40,103 bases of DNA from NCBI GenBank assembly GCA_902798835.1, contig CADBYN010000006.1, positions 1 to 40,103 of the forward strand. Direction: 5' to 3'. How positions within the stretch are numbered: the first letter of the stretch is position 1; every line of letters starts with the position of its first letter. The notes below the pieces were generated by a model. That model was given only the letters and a program-made list of their open reading frames with translations. It did not search any database and was not told where the DNA came from. A program made the position numbers and the translations under genes. Positions 1 through 8,160 of this stretch are shown here, piece after piece. The stretch comes from Candidatus Avelusimicrobium bubulum. Lineage in GTDB: Bacteria > Elusimicrobiota > Elusimicrobia > Elusimicrobiales > Elusimicrobiaceae.

Positions 1-813
1 TGTAATTTCAAGTGCACGTACTGCATTGTGCCCAGCGTGCGCGGCCCCGTGAAATGTTTGCCCGCGCAAGACATTTTAGCCGACATTACACGCAAAGCAC
101 AGGCGGGCGCTAAAGAAATTATGCTCTTGGGGCAAACCGTCAATGCGTATCAGGACGGCAATACCTCGTTTGCCGATTTGTTAAACCGCGTAAGCGAAAT
201 TCCCGGCGTAGCGCGCGTGCGTTTCACCAGCCCGCATCCGATTTATTTTACGCCGCAATTTCTGCAAGCCGTTAAAGATAACCCCAAAATTGCGCACCAC
301 GTGCACATGCCGGTACAAAGCGGATCTACTAAAGTTTTGCAAGAAATGAAACGCGGCTACACGCGCGAAATTTTCTTGGAAAAAGTGCGCGCCCTGCAGG
401 AGTGCGGGTTTACTATTTCCACCGATATCATTGTGGGTTTCCCTACCGAAACGCAGGAAGATTTTGAACAGACCCTCTCGCTAGTGGATCAGGCCCAATT
501 TATAGCCGCGTACTGTTTTAAATATTCCCCCCGCCAGGGAACTCCGGCCGCCCAAATGAAGCTACACGACGAGCAAACCCTGGAAAGCCGCCTAGATATT
601 TTACTCGGCAAAGTAAAAGACCTTTCCGAAACGGCTTATCAACGCCAAGTAGGCACTCTGCAACAAGTGCTCATGGAAGAGCCGCGCAAAGGCAAAAGCT
701 CTACGAACTTTTGGGTACAAACAGGGCTTGATTTTCCGGTCGGTAGTTTAGTAAGTTGTAAGATAGAGAAGGCAGAAGGAACACTCTTATTTGCGAGGAA
801 TGAACATGACTAA
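1..813 (+). CDS. miaB: tRNA-2-methylthio-N6-dimethylallyladenosine synthase MiaB (5' truncated by window edge)
   Basis: Radical-SAM methylthiotransferase that adds the 2-methylthio group to i6A37 of tRNAs reading UNN codons. The reading frame is already open at base 1 and begins inside the radical-SAM cluster motif (CNFKCTYCIVPSVRG, i.e. CxxxCxxC), so the N-terminal UPF0004 domain and its [4Fe-4S] cluster lie outside the window. Visible parts are the SAM barrel with the MLLGQTVNAY and HMPVQSGS motifs, the TDIIVGFPTET motif, and a C-terminal TRAM (RNA-binding) domain from about YQRQVG onward. It overlaps the following PilZ gene by 8 bases. miaA, which makes the i6A substrate, lies 550 bases downstream, so both steps of ms2i6A synthesis are encoded together. 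A related methylthiotransferase (MtaB/RimO) is less likely because of this context and the HMPVQSGS motif. Confidence 0.92.
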   Translation, partial: CNFKCTYCIVPSVRGPVKCLPAQDILADITRKAQAGAKEIMLLGQTVNAYQDGNTSFADLLNRVSEIPGVARVRFTSPHPIYFTPQFLQAVKDNPKIAHHVHMPVQSGSTKVLQEMKRGYTREIFLEKVRALQECGFTISTDIIVGFPTETQEDFEQTLSLVDQAQFIAAYCFKYSPRQGTPAAQMKLHDEQTLESRLDILLGKVKDLSETAYQRQVGTLQQVLMEEPRKGKSSTNFWVQTGLDFPVGSLVSCKIEKAEGTLLFARNEHD

Positions 814-1267
814 AAAATATTCTGAAAAACGCCGTCACCCGCGCATGCCGGTGATCAGCAACTTAATTGAACCCGTCAATCTGCACTACAAAACAGACGA
901 CGGCAAGGAAACTTCGTTAGTAGCTATCTTGGCGGATTTGTCTGCCTCCGGGATGCGCATGATCAGCTTTTTAGGAGCCCCGCTAGCCGATAAATTTTCC
1001 ATTAGTTTACAACTACCCGGCACCGATAAAATCGAAGTAGATGCCAAACTTGCCTGGGTCAAACAGCGCGAGAACGTTTACACCATCGGTATTGAATTTT
1101 TACACATGGCTGAAAAACACGCTAAACTCATTAGCGAAATGGCCGACGACTTCAACGATTGCGATACGCGCATTCTCTTAAAGTTGCCCGACGTGTGCAC
1201 CGAAAAATGCAAATGCCACCGCATCTGCAACAAAATTCAAAAAGACGAAAGCTTATTTGAGAAATAA
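806..1267 (+). CDS. PilZ-domain protein (probable c-di-GMP receptor) with cysteine-rich tail
   Basis: About 153 aa. The N-terminal RRHPR (RxxxR) and the DLSASG (D/NxSxxG) motifs are the two c-di-GMP-contacting signatures of PilZ domains, followed by the expected beta-barrel pattern. After the domain comes a short helix and a tail with four close cysteines (DVCTEKCKCHRIC), which is not part of the standard fold and could bind metal or form disulfides. The start is taken at 806 because GAGGA lies six bases upstream; TTG 791 and ATG 800 are also in frame. It overlaps miaB by 8 bases, so it is probably translated from the miaB mRNA, and a terminator follows. PilZ proteins often regulate type IV pili; a pilus cluster lies 5 kb away, but a functional link is only inference. 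Confidence 0.85.
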   Translation: MTKKYSEKRRHPRMPVISNLIEPVNLHYKTDDGKETSLVAILADLSASGMRMISFLGAPLADKFSISLQLPGTDKIEVDAKLAWVKQRENVYTIGIEFLHMAEKHAKLISEMADDFNDCDTRILLKLPDVCTEKCKCHRICNKIQKDESLFEK

Positions 1268-1294
1268 ACCCAACAATTCTTCGCAAACTAACAT

Positions 1295-1318
1295 CCCCCG
1301 GCCTACGCCGGGGGTTTT
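1295..1318 (+). terminator. Rho-independent terminator after the miaB-PilZ unit
   Basis: An 8-bp GC-rich stem (CCCCCGGC/GCCGGGGG) with a 4-base loop is followed by TTTT, 27 bases after the PilZ stop codon. Confidence 0.85.
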
Positions 1319-1350
1319 AGTTAAGATTACTTTTTCAACCCATTATTTTC

Positions 1351-1363
1351 TACAATATACCTA
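1351..1363 (+). promoter_or_regulatory. Putative -10 of a leaderless miaA promoter
   Basis: TACAAT at 1351-1356 is followed by six bases and then the miaA ATG at 1363, so the expected transcription start coincides with the start codon. No Shine-Dalgarno sequence fits in the space. No clear -35 is visible. Confidence 0.5.
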
Positions 1364-2307
1364 TGAAACCCATTGTGATTTGCGGCCCGACCGCCTCAGG
1401 CAAAACAGACCTGGCTTTGGAAATCGCCCGGCAAACAGGCGGAGTAATTATCTCGGCCGATTCACGCCAAGTGTACAAGCAGCTCACCATCGGCACCGCC
1501 AAACCGCAAGGGGTTTATCAAAACGAGCTCTACACCGTGGACGGCGTGCCCTATTTGCTGGTTGATTTTGTGGACATGACCGAGCGCTTTAACGCGGGGA
1601 ACTTCTGCAAATTGGCCGCCGAACTGGCCGCGCGGTTTGCGGGCAAACAACTCATTTTTGCCGGCGGCACCGGGATGTACTTACAGGCGTATTTTGTGGG
1701 GATGGACGAGCTCCCCCCTGCCGCGCCGCAAACGCGCGCGCAACTGACCTCCTTGCTGGAAAAGCACGGCAAAGAGGGCTTGCACCAAGCGCTCGCGCAA
1801 AAAGATCCTGTTTCCGCCCAGCAAATTCCCGTCGGAAATGTGCAACGCACCATGCGCGCGTTAGAGCTTTGCCTACTGACCGGGAAACCCGCCAGCACCT
1901 TAAAAAGCGGCCACTTTTTTAAGTTGCCCGACCCTAAGAAATCACATTGGGTCTATTTGGATTGGGAAAAAGACTGCCTCAACGAGCGCATCGCGCAACG
2001 TACTGAGCAAATTTTTGACGGGATGTGTGCGGAAGCCAACAAGCTATTAAAGCAGGGATTCTCGCCGGATATTCCCGCGTTAAAAACGCTGGGTTATCCG
2101 CAAGCGATTGCGTATTTAAACGGCGCGCTCACACGCACCAAATCCATGGAGGAAGTCATCCTCAAAACCCGCCAATATGCCAAACGCCAACGCACGTGGT
2201 TTAACCGCTACACACAAGCGCAGCGCTTATCTTTCACACACGCACAAGACTTTGATATCAAAAAAATCGCGCCGGCCGTATTGGCTAGCGCAAGCAAAAA
2301 TGCGTAA
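1363..2307 (+). CDS. miaA: tRNA dimethylallyltransferase MiaA
   Basis: 314 aa, the usual length. It transfers dimethylallyl from DMAPP to N6 of A37 in tRNAs that read codons starting with U. The P-loop GPTASGKT is at residues 8-15, followed by the family motif IISADSRQVYK, the FAGGTGMYLQA motif and the C-terminal QYAKRQRTWF tRNA-contact motif. Its product is the substrate of MiaB encoded just upstream. It sits behind its own promoter after a strong terminator, so it is not simply co-transcribed with miaB. It converges with the serine-protease gene, whose stop codon lies 20 bases away on the other strand. Confidence 0.95.
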   Translation: MKPIVICGPTASGKTDLALEIARQTGGVIISADSRQVYKQLTIGTAKPQGVYQNELYTVDGVPYLLVDFVDMTERFNAGNFCKLAAELAARFAGKQLIFAGGTGMYLQAYFVGMDELPPAAPQTRAQLTSLLEKHGKEGLHQALAQKDPVSAQQIPVGNVQRTMRALELCLLTGKPASTLKSGHFFKLPDPKKSHWVYLDWEKDCLNERIAQRTEQIFDGMCAEANKLLKQGFSPDIPALKTLGYPQAIAYLNGALTRTKSMEEVILKTRQYAKRQRTWFNRYTQAQRLSFTHAQDFDIKKIAPAVLASASKNA

Positions 2308-2326
2308 GTTTTGAGTATAGCACAAG

Positions 2327-3130
2327 CTACATTCCAAACCGCTCAACCGTCGGCCCGTCTCCATACCGGCCCATCGTTTTTTCGATAAATTTCAACGTGG
2401 TTTTAGGTGCAAACCCGTTAAAAAGGAACGATTCTTCCGTCCTGTAACAGGGGAACTCCTTGAGTTCTTTTGCCGCCAACCCCGCCGGCACCGTAGCCGT
2501 TACCACGCCTATTATGCCTCCATTTTTCAACGTAACAGCTCCGCCCGAATTGCCCGGGTTTAACCCAAATCCGCACGAAGACCACATAGATTGTTTACCT
2601 CCGAAATAAAGCACTTTCTTCGAGCCGGTAAATAGTTGCATTTTCCCGTTTTCCCACCAGGGCACCTCTACATCATTTCCTTCCAAATTTAAATCCATCA
2701 ATCCATACCCACCGTGTACGTATAGCACCGGGATGGTCTGCTCGGGGGTTTCCTCCTCTCCCGGCTGGTGGTGAATGAGAGCTACGTCCCAACTTTTGGG
2801 AATCGTTTGAGAAGGAGTTGCTTCCACCGGGCGGTATTGTTTGGGAACAAAAATCTCTCGTCTATCTATCGGCACCCAGGCATTTACCGGTCCGTGCGCC
2901 AACAAAATTTTAACTTGGCAGGTGGCATCCTTCTTGCATCTGTCTACACAATGGGCCGCCGTAATAAACCAATTTTGGTGAATACGAAAAGTTTGGCATT
3001 GTTCTTGGTAATTTTTACCCTGGGCGATCAATTGTTTCTGGAACATATAATCGTCCGCAAAGACCTCACGCGCAGACGAAAAAGTCCCGGCAAACACACA
3101 CAAAGATAACGCTAAAAATAGTTTTTTCAT
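2327..3130 (-). CDS. Secreted trypsin-like (S1 family) serine protease
   Basis: 267 aa with an N-terminal signal peptide (MKKLFLALSLCVFAGTFSSA). The chymotrypsin-fold catalytic triad is complete: His60 in FITAAHCV, Asp115 in WDVALI and Ser195 in NPGNSGGAV. Several cysteines (for example C61/C65/C71, C186 and C228) suggest disulfides in an exported protein. There is no PDZ domain, so it is not a DegP/HtrA protein; it resembles stand-alone bacterial trypsin-like proteases. The gene is monocistronic. A TATACT hexamer lies six bases before the ATG, which predicts a leaderless transcript. The substrate is unknown; export to periplasm or medium is inferred from the signal peptide. Confidence 0.88.
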   Translation of the reverse strand: MKKLFLALSLCVFAGTFSSAREVFADDYMFQKQLIAQGKNYQEQCQTFRIHQNWFITAAHCVDRCKKDATCQVKILLAHGPVNAWVPIDRREIFVPKQYRPVEATPSQTIPKSWDVALIHHQPGEEETPEQTIPVLYVHGGYGLMDLNLEGNDVEVPWWENGKMQLFTGSKKVLYFGGKQSMWSSCGFGLNPGNSGGAVTLKNGGIIGVVTATVPAGLAAKELKEFPCYRTEESFLFNGFAPKTTLKFIEKTMGRYGDGPTVERFGM

Positions 3131-3136
3131 ACTGTA

Positions 3137-3142
3137 AGTATA
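3137..3142 (-). promoter_or_regulatory. Putative -10 (TATACT) of the serine-protease gene
   Basis: TATACT on the minus strand is separated from the ATG (3130) by exactly six bases, the spacing expected if transcription begins at the start codon. The flanking region is A+T-rich. Confidence 0.45.
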
Positions 3143-3207
3143 TATAATAACCCTCTAAAAAACCAGGGCAAAAAGGCCTAATTTTCCCTAGGCCTTGATG
3201 AAGCGGG

Positions 3208-3263
3208 GCTCGCTTTGCTGCGCAAACTCGCATAAGTCTGCGGCTTTCAAATCCCGACGTGGC
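3208..3263. repeat. 56-bp direct repeat, copy A
   Basis: Nearly identical (one mismatch) to 3328-3383, exactly 120 bases further on. The segment contains TTTCAAATCCCGACG, which resembles the T-psi-C arm of a tRNA. It lies between the serine-protease gene and tRNA-Ser, a stretch with no convincing coding sequence: the open frames across it on both strands derive from the repeat and from the antisense of the tRNA. Confidence 0.85.
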
Positions 3264-3327
3264 TCTTCACGGATTTGGTCACAAGTCGGCTCGTTGACCC
3301 TCGCCGCTCGCGACCCCGCCTCGCCAT

Positions 3328-3383
3328 GCTCGCCTTGCTGCGCAAACTCGCATAAGTCTGCGGCTTTCAAATCCCGACGTGGC
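3328..3383. repeat. 56-bp direct repeat, copy B
   Basis: Second copy of the 3208-3263 repeat. It is followed by a small inverted repeat (GGCCTGAAGCAGTTCAGGCC at 3381-3400). Confidence 0.85.
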
Positions 3384-3420
3384 CTGAAGCAGTTCAGGCC
3401 ACTCCACTCTCTGCCAATTA

Positions 3421-3447
3421 AAAAAGCACCCAAACGGGTGCTTTTTA
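3421..3447 (-). terminator. Terminator downstream of tRNA-Ser
   Basis: A perfect stem AAAAAGCACCC / GGGTGCTTTTT with a 4-base loop lies just beyond the tRNA 3' end. It is symmetrical, so it could work in both directions. Confidence 0.85.
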
Positions 3448-3448
3448 A

Positions 3449-3537
<89 letters not shown>

Positions 3538-3591
3538 AATTATACCGTTGCCGAGTGGCGGGCGCGGGTACCTTTTTCTATTGTACTAAAT

Positions 3592-4485
3592 TTAGTACCG
3601 AGCTTGGGAACGCGACGCACTTTGTCTTTCCATAAAATGTTGGCAAAACGCTTTGACATGTTCCTGCTGGGAAATACACACTAAATTACGCTGGGTATCC
3701 CCTAGATCGTACGCACGGAATAACCGGTAAGGGGCCATTTGATTTTGCCGTTGGGCGGCTACACCTTGAGGCTCCAATTCCAAGGAAAAATCGTTTGACA
3801 GAGCACAACGGCTACTTTTTTCACTCAAGCACGGGGTAAAATTTAACTCGCTCCACCGGGTAGCATAGCTGCCGTGATTATTATAATAAGCATGTTGCGC
3901 AGAACGGGCTTGTTCCAAGGCATCGGCGGCTACCCCCGCGCGGGCTTGTTCCAAAGCGCGGGCATATTGCGGTAGAGCAATAGCTGCCAAAATTCCCCCC
4001 ACAAACACAACAAGCAGCAACACAAAAAAGCCAATAATCATCGCGATCATACAACCTTGCTTTTCGTTGGGGGTTTCATCTATCACCAAACACCCGGCCA
4101 TTTTATCATGCAAGCATTGTTTCCGCTCTGTCCACAAACACATCAAATAGCCAATACATAAAGTAAGTCCGGAAACAATACAACCCAAGTAACGCCCTAA
4201 TGAACGCCAAAAAGAAATACGTTGTCCGTTTTCATCGGTTACTTTAAGGCCGAATATCCGTTTGCCGATAGTGGCTTGCCACGAGGAACACTCCGGGCAT
4301 ACAAAATAACCAATAAAAACACCCAGCCCCAGCAAAATCCCGACTACTTGGATGGCCGCCTGATTGGCTCCCATCCGCGCCAGCACAAAGCCGAATATAA
4401 ACCCGATTATTAACGAGATAAAGTAACTGATAAAATAGTCCAGCAGATAAGCTGCGGTACGTTTCCAAAAACTTGCGTATGTCAT
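3592..4485 (-). CDS. RDD-domain membrane protein fused to a type IV pilin-like domain
   Basis: 297 aa. Residues about 1-135 form an RDD domain: FWKRTAAYLLDYFIS with the conserved R and D, a second hydrophobic stretch, ATIGKRIFGLKVTD, and a third membrane segment with conserved HDKMAG. Residues about 143-175 form another hydrophobic helix ending GGILAAIALPQYARALEQAR, the typical N-terminal helix of a type IV pilin. It is followed by a pilin-like alpha/beta head (AYYNNHGSYATRWSELNF) with cysteines C214, C222, C267 and C276. The prepilin peptidase site (G before F/M) and Glu5 are absent, so this pilin module is probably not processed and stays anchored by the RDD helices. SD AGGAG is upstream and a TATAAT lies at 4524-4529. 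I know no function for such a fusion. Confidence 0.8.
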   Translation of the reverse strand: MTYASFWKRTAAYLLDYFISYFISLIIGFIFGFVLARMGANQAAIQVVGILLGLGVFIGYFVCPECSSWQATIGKRIFGLKVTDENGQRISFWRSLGRYLGCIVSGLTLCIGYLMCLWTERKQCLHDKMAGCLVIDETPNEKQGCMIAMIIGFFVLLLVVFVGGILAAIALPQYARALEQARAGVAADALEQARSAQHAYYNNHGSYATRWSELNFTPCLSEKSSRCALSNDFSLELEPQGVAAQRQNQMAPYRLFRAYDLGDTQRNLVCISQQEHVKAFCQHFMERQSASRSQARY

Positions 4486-4523
4486 ATTTTCTCCTTTACA
4501 TAATTTCCACGTCTATCTTGTAC

Positions 4524-4529
4524 ATTATA
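4524..4529 (-). promoter_or_regulatory. Putative -10 (TATAAT) of the RDD-pilin gene
   Basis: A perfect TATAAT on the minus strand 38 bases upstream of the ATG, leaving a short leader with an AGGAG Shine-Dalgarno. No good -35 was seen. Confidence 0.45.
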
Positions 4530-4632
4530 CTTTTTTTAACGATATAATTTTCTCCCTTGCTCCAAGACCCAGGCTCTTTTCTAGGTCCAATGACCCTTGT
4601 GCCCCTTGTACATAAACAGGCATAATAATAGT

Positions 4633-6492
4633 ATGATCAAACGTATTGTTATTTTTTGTCTTATATTTTCCGTGCTTCCCTTATCGGCCGGCGGATTGAA
4701 AGGTTTTGCGAAAAAAACAAGAACGAGTTTTTCGCGCTTGATAAAACGAAATTCACATCTCCGCTCGACGAAAGCAAGTGCCCGTTCCCGCTCCAAGGAG
4801 CCTACGATTGCGCGCGACGCTACTGCTACCATTTCCCGCGCAGAGCGAGCCATTGCCAAAACTGAAAAAAAATACGCTGCCGCTCTTAAACCGAAAACAA
4901 ATTCCCAACCGGCTTCTACTACTCTTGCCCGCGCACCGTTACGAAACCCGTTTCACGGCCGTTATCCCTCCGGATTGTTAGAAGAAGAACAGCTCATCCG
5001 CGATTGGATGGAATTTTTTAAAAACGGCCACTTCCGCCCGCGCGACCAGGTAGAAGCCATTGAAGGAATGTCGCCCAAGCAGATGAATAATATCATCGAA
5101 TACTTGTACTATATGCCCCTGGAAGAAGCGCAAGAAATCATCTTAAACCCTCTACGCGAAACGGGCCGCCTGCCGGACTTTATGTATTCCAATAAACTCA
5201 TCCCCGGCACCCGGCGTTTGCCTACGGGCTACTATAAAAATAAATTTAATGAAAATATCTCTCAACTCTTGCAATTAGCGCAGGAAGAGGGCTCTGTCTT
5301 TACCCGCAATGACCAATTAAAAGAATTGATCAGCACCATGAAAGACTACACGTTCAAACAAGGATTTACGTTTGAAAATTCTTCCGAATTAACTAACGGA
5401 CTTCGAAGGAATTGGGAAATAATTGTAGAAGAAGTTCGCAGATCCAACATCACAAGCATCAATCGCGAACTGATTACGCGGGCGTGGTATAAGCAAGTAG
5501 CACTGCCCGGGGGCAAATCTGTGAGTTTACATACATACTTCTTACAAACCCGCAAAACGGCTTTTTTTGACAAAGCCGTTCCGGAGTTTTATTTAAACAG
5601 CCCCAAATGGGTAGCGCTTGAAAACGAGCGGCGCAACTTAATTGCCAAGGAATATCCCTTTGCTGCGTCGGATGCTCACGTTTTTAACTTACTGCAGCAA
5701 CGTCTTATTTTAGGCAATGCGGATAAATACCTTACCCTGGAACAATTCGGGGCATTGATGACCTCGTTATATCAGCAAACATACGGTAAAGCACGTACGC
5801 AAATTATCAACGAGGGCGCCGTTTCCATGCAGAACGATCCCTTGCTTGGCCTGAAGGCACAAACCCCCTCCAGCACCACCATTAAGGTAAATAATTTCGA
5901 TAAACTGGGAGGTGTGTGCCAAGCTTCTTTTGGGGATGGCGGTTACATGGGGCCGGTGCGTGCCGGTTACGACGGAACTTCCACGGTAGCCCGGTTTGAA
6001 CCGGTTGTATTTGAAAACGTGCGTGTGGTCACTTTTGATATGAGTACGTTGCAGCCGCGCGTAGTTACTTTGGATAAAGTATCCTACGTGAAAGATTTGA
6101 AAAAGCCGGATATTGACCGGGTGCGTGCCAGCTCAATGGTGGGCGACGGGTTAGATATTTCGCGCGATGCTTTAACGGTAGAACGCGCCGAAAAAGCCCT
6201 GCACGATATTCCCCACCTGCGCGCTACAATTTATCCGCAATCGCGCGTATCGTATGCGCATAAAGTTCCGTATATGAAAGGGGGCGGTTTAGCGGCGTAC
6301 TTGGCGCTGTTCACCCCGGACTTTTACCCCATTAAAACCGTACATTTGTTACAGAAAGTAGACGGAAAATGGAAATGGGTACCCACACACTTTATCCGCA
6401 AAGAAGTGCTCACGCATGCCGGGTTTATCCACCGCGATCACATCACCTTCACCGAACAAGTGCAAGATCGCATTGTACCGGATCAGAAATAA
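4633..6492 (+). CDS. Large secreted protein of unknown function
   Basis: 619 aa from ATG 4633; the upstream in-frame TTG at 4597 is rejected because the signal peptide begins at MIKRIVIFCLIFSVLPLSA. After cleavage there is a basic, Ser/Arg/Lys-rich region (about 20-95) and then a mixed globular region with no family I recognise. Only one cysteine is visible in the mature part (C444, in GGVCQASFGDGG). It appears monocistronic, divergent from the RDD-pilin gene, and ends at a strong bidirectional terminator. CATAAT lies six bases before the ATG with TTGTGC 18 bases further upstream, which suggests a leaderless mRNA. Export is inferred; role unknown. Confidence 0.8.
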   Translation: MIKRIVIFCLIFSVLPLSAGGLKGFAKKTRTSFSRLIKRNSHLRSTKASARSRSKEPTIARDATATISRAERAIAKTEKKYAAALKPKTNSQPASTTLARAPLRNPFHGRYPSGLLEEEQLIRDWMEFFKNGHFRPRDQVEAIEGMSPKQMNNIIEYLYYMPLEEAQEIILNPLRETGRLPDFMYSNKLIPGTRRLPTGYYKNKFNENISQLLQLAQEEGSVFTRNDQLKELISTMKDYTFKQGFTFENSSELTNGLRRNWEIIVEEVRRSNITSINRELITRAWYKQVALPGGKSVSLHTYFLQTRKTAFFDKAVPEFYLNSPKWVALENERRNLIAKEYPFAASDAHVFNLLQQRLILGNADKYLTLEQFGALMTSLYQQTYGKARTQIINEGAVSMQNDPLLGLKAQTPSSTTIKVNNFDKLGGVCQASFGDGGYMGPVRAGYDGTSTVARFEPVVFENVRVVTFDMSTLQPRVVTLDKVSYVKDLKKPDIDRVRASSMVGDGLDISRDALTVERAEKALHDIPHLRATIYPQSRVSYAHKVPYMKGGGLAAYLALFTPDFYPIKTVHLLQKVDGKWKWVPTHFIRKEVLTHAGFIHRDHITFTEQVQDRIVPDQK

Positions 6493-6498
6493 TCTCCA

Positions 6499-6531
6499 CA
6501 AAAAAAGCCCTGCACAAAGCAGGGCTTTTTT
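6499..6531. terminator. Bidirectional terminator between the 619-aa protein and the metallopeptidase
   Basis: Perfect hairpin AAAAAGCCCTGC / GCAGGGCTTTTT with a short loop and A/T tracts on both sides, between two converging genes (stops at 6492 and 6545). Confidence 0.9.
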
Positions 6532-6544
6532 ACAAGTTAAAAAC

Positions 6545-8146
6545 TTATTTCTGTAACCATCGCCAAAACGCATCTTCAAACGCGGCAATGTTATTGTAGC
6601 GGTACACCTTCGCCAACGCCTTTTCCACCGAGTACGGCTCATACACTTGCTTGCCGCGGGAATCCTTTACCAAGAACCCGGTAGACGGGTTGCGCACGGC
6701 TTCCCCTTGTGCGATCAAACGGGTAAACTGCTCAAATTGCATCCGGTTAGAAGGAGAAATTCCCCCTCCCGGGTTGAGCAAGAAACGCACCATCAAGTAC
6801 GCTTGCAAATACCAATTTTGCACATTTGCTTGACCGCGTCCTTCCGCAGAGTCCAGGGAACCTTCCTGCATAAAATCTTCAAAGGGCATCAGCCGCACCG
6901 GTTTTCCGCGGCGGGGGCCCGTAGGTTTTTCATCGCGGTATTTGGGCGGCATAAACGATTTGGGTTTGCCAAAACCAAACGAAGAAGCGGACGTAAACGA
7001 ATTGGCCATGGTACTGGGATCGCGCTCGAAACGCAACGTGCGGTAATCGTGGTCCCACGGACCGCCGCGGGAAAACATTTGGTCTTCCACAAACACGGCC
7101 AGTCCTTCATCTAACCAAGTGGGCGTCATAATGCGCCCGGTATTGTGTTTATCAAAAAATTGCTGGGTAAAAATATGCGTTAGTTCGTGCGCGAACACTT
7201 CTTGCAGTTCACGGGAATGGCCGGGCTCGTCATAGACAACAATTTCCCCGCGCGTTGGATACGAAATAGCGCGCGTCCACGCTTTGGCTTCTGGCTCATA
7301 GCGCAAGTAAGAGTTATGATCTTGATACACAAATGCACGCACTTTGCCGCTCAACATCCACGGAATCAAGCGCCGCAAGGCATTGTAAGCCGTCTCAAAG
7401 TTAAGCGACATATTGGCCGAGCCGATAGCAGCCCCGTCTTCTGCTTTTTGGGTGTAAATTTCGAAATGGGTACTTTTGGAAGGAATCCACTCTACCCCCG
7501 GACGGAAAGCGCTGGGGTTAAATTTTTTGTTGGCAGCAGGCACTTTTGCGGGGCGGTTTTTGGCAGCGGAAGGCGGAATGACACGGCTGCCTTGTGCTTC
7601 TTCCTTAGATTTTTCAAGCATTTTCATGGCGTATTCCAGCTCGGCATCGGCGGCATCTTCCTCTTCGGTATTCTCGCCGGGTTGAGCTGTAGCGGTATCG
7701 GTAGAAACAACGGTATTTACCGGTGCGGTAAAAGCGCTTGTTTTTTTCGGCGAGGTAGGCGCGGGCGAAGCTACTTTGGTCTGCACGGAAGTATTCGTCC
7801 CGCCGATGGTAAGCGGCATATCCAATGTGTTGGCACCCGCCGCGGGGGCAACCGGCTTGGCAGCCGTAGTGGTAGAAACCGTAGTTGTTGAAAGAGTGGT
7901 CGTAGAGACCTCAGCGGCGGGAGGCGTTTTGGGCACGCGGGGTACGCGGGTTGCCTTGGAAGTAGCCGGGGCAAGCGGCGAGTTTTGGCTGGCAGCTTGT
8001 TTGAGCAAATCTACCGAAGAAGCAGGCGGCTCGGTAGTTGTATCGACAACTCTGATATTGGGGTCTATATTTCCCGCACCTTGTGCCCAAGCACTCGGTA
8101 CAAGTGCGCCTACAATGAATAACGCTCCCAACAAACCCTTATACAT
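6545..8146 (-). CDS. Secreted gluzincin-type metallopeptidase (peptidase MA-like) with Pro/Thr-rich linker
   Basis: 533 aa. A signal peptide (MYKGLLGALFIVGALVPSAWA) is followed by a long low-complexity Ala/Pro/Thr-rich segment (about 30-160, with runs such as STTTLSTTTVSTTTAA) and an acidic stretch. The catalytic domain has the zinc motif HELTH (H320, E321, H324) and a third ligand Glu347 in WLDEGLAVF, the arrangement of gluzincins such as peptidase MA. It starts 14 bases after the stop of the last pseudopilin gene, so it is probably the final gene of the pilin operon. It could be cargo of the secretion machine or a partner that trims its substrates; this is inferred from position only. Confidence 0.85.
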   Translation of the reverse strand: MYKGLLGALFIVGALVPSAWAQGAGNIDPNIRVVDTTTEPPASSVDLLKQAASQNSPLAPATSKATRVPRVPKTPPAAEVSTTTLSTTTVSTTTAAKPVAPAAGANTLDMPLTIGGTNTSVQTKVASPAPTSPKKTSAFTAPVNTVVSTDTATAQPGENTEEEDAADAELEYAMKMLEKSKEEAQGSRVIPPSAAKNRPAKVPAANKKFNPSAFRPGVEWIPSKSTHFEIYTQKAEDGAAIGSANMSLNFETAYNALRRLIPWMLSGKVRAFVYQDHNSYLRYEPEAKAWTRAISYPTRGEIVVYDEPGHSRELQEVFAHELTHIFTQQFFDKHNTGRIMTPTWLDEGLAVFVEDQMFSRGGPWDHDYRTLRFERDPSTMANSFTSASSFGFGKPKSFMPPKYRDEKPTGPRRGKPVRLMPFEDFMQEGSLDSAEGRGQANVQNWYLQAYLMVRFLLNPGGGISPSNRMQFEQFTRLIAQGEAVRNPSTGFLVKDSRGKQVYEPYSVEKALAKVYRYNNIAAFEDAFWRWLQK

Positions 8147-8160
8147 AATCCCCCGTCAAA

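Noticed and set aside
3208-3383. CRISPR array
   Set aside because: Only two copies with a 64-base gap, 56-base length and no cas genes.
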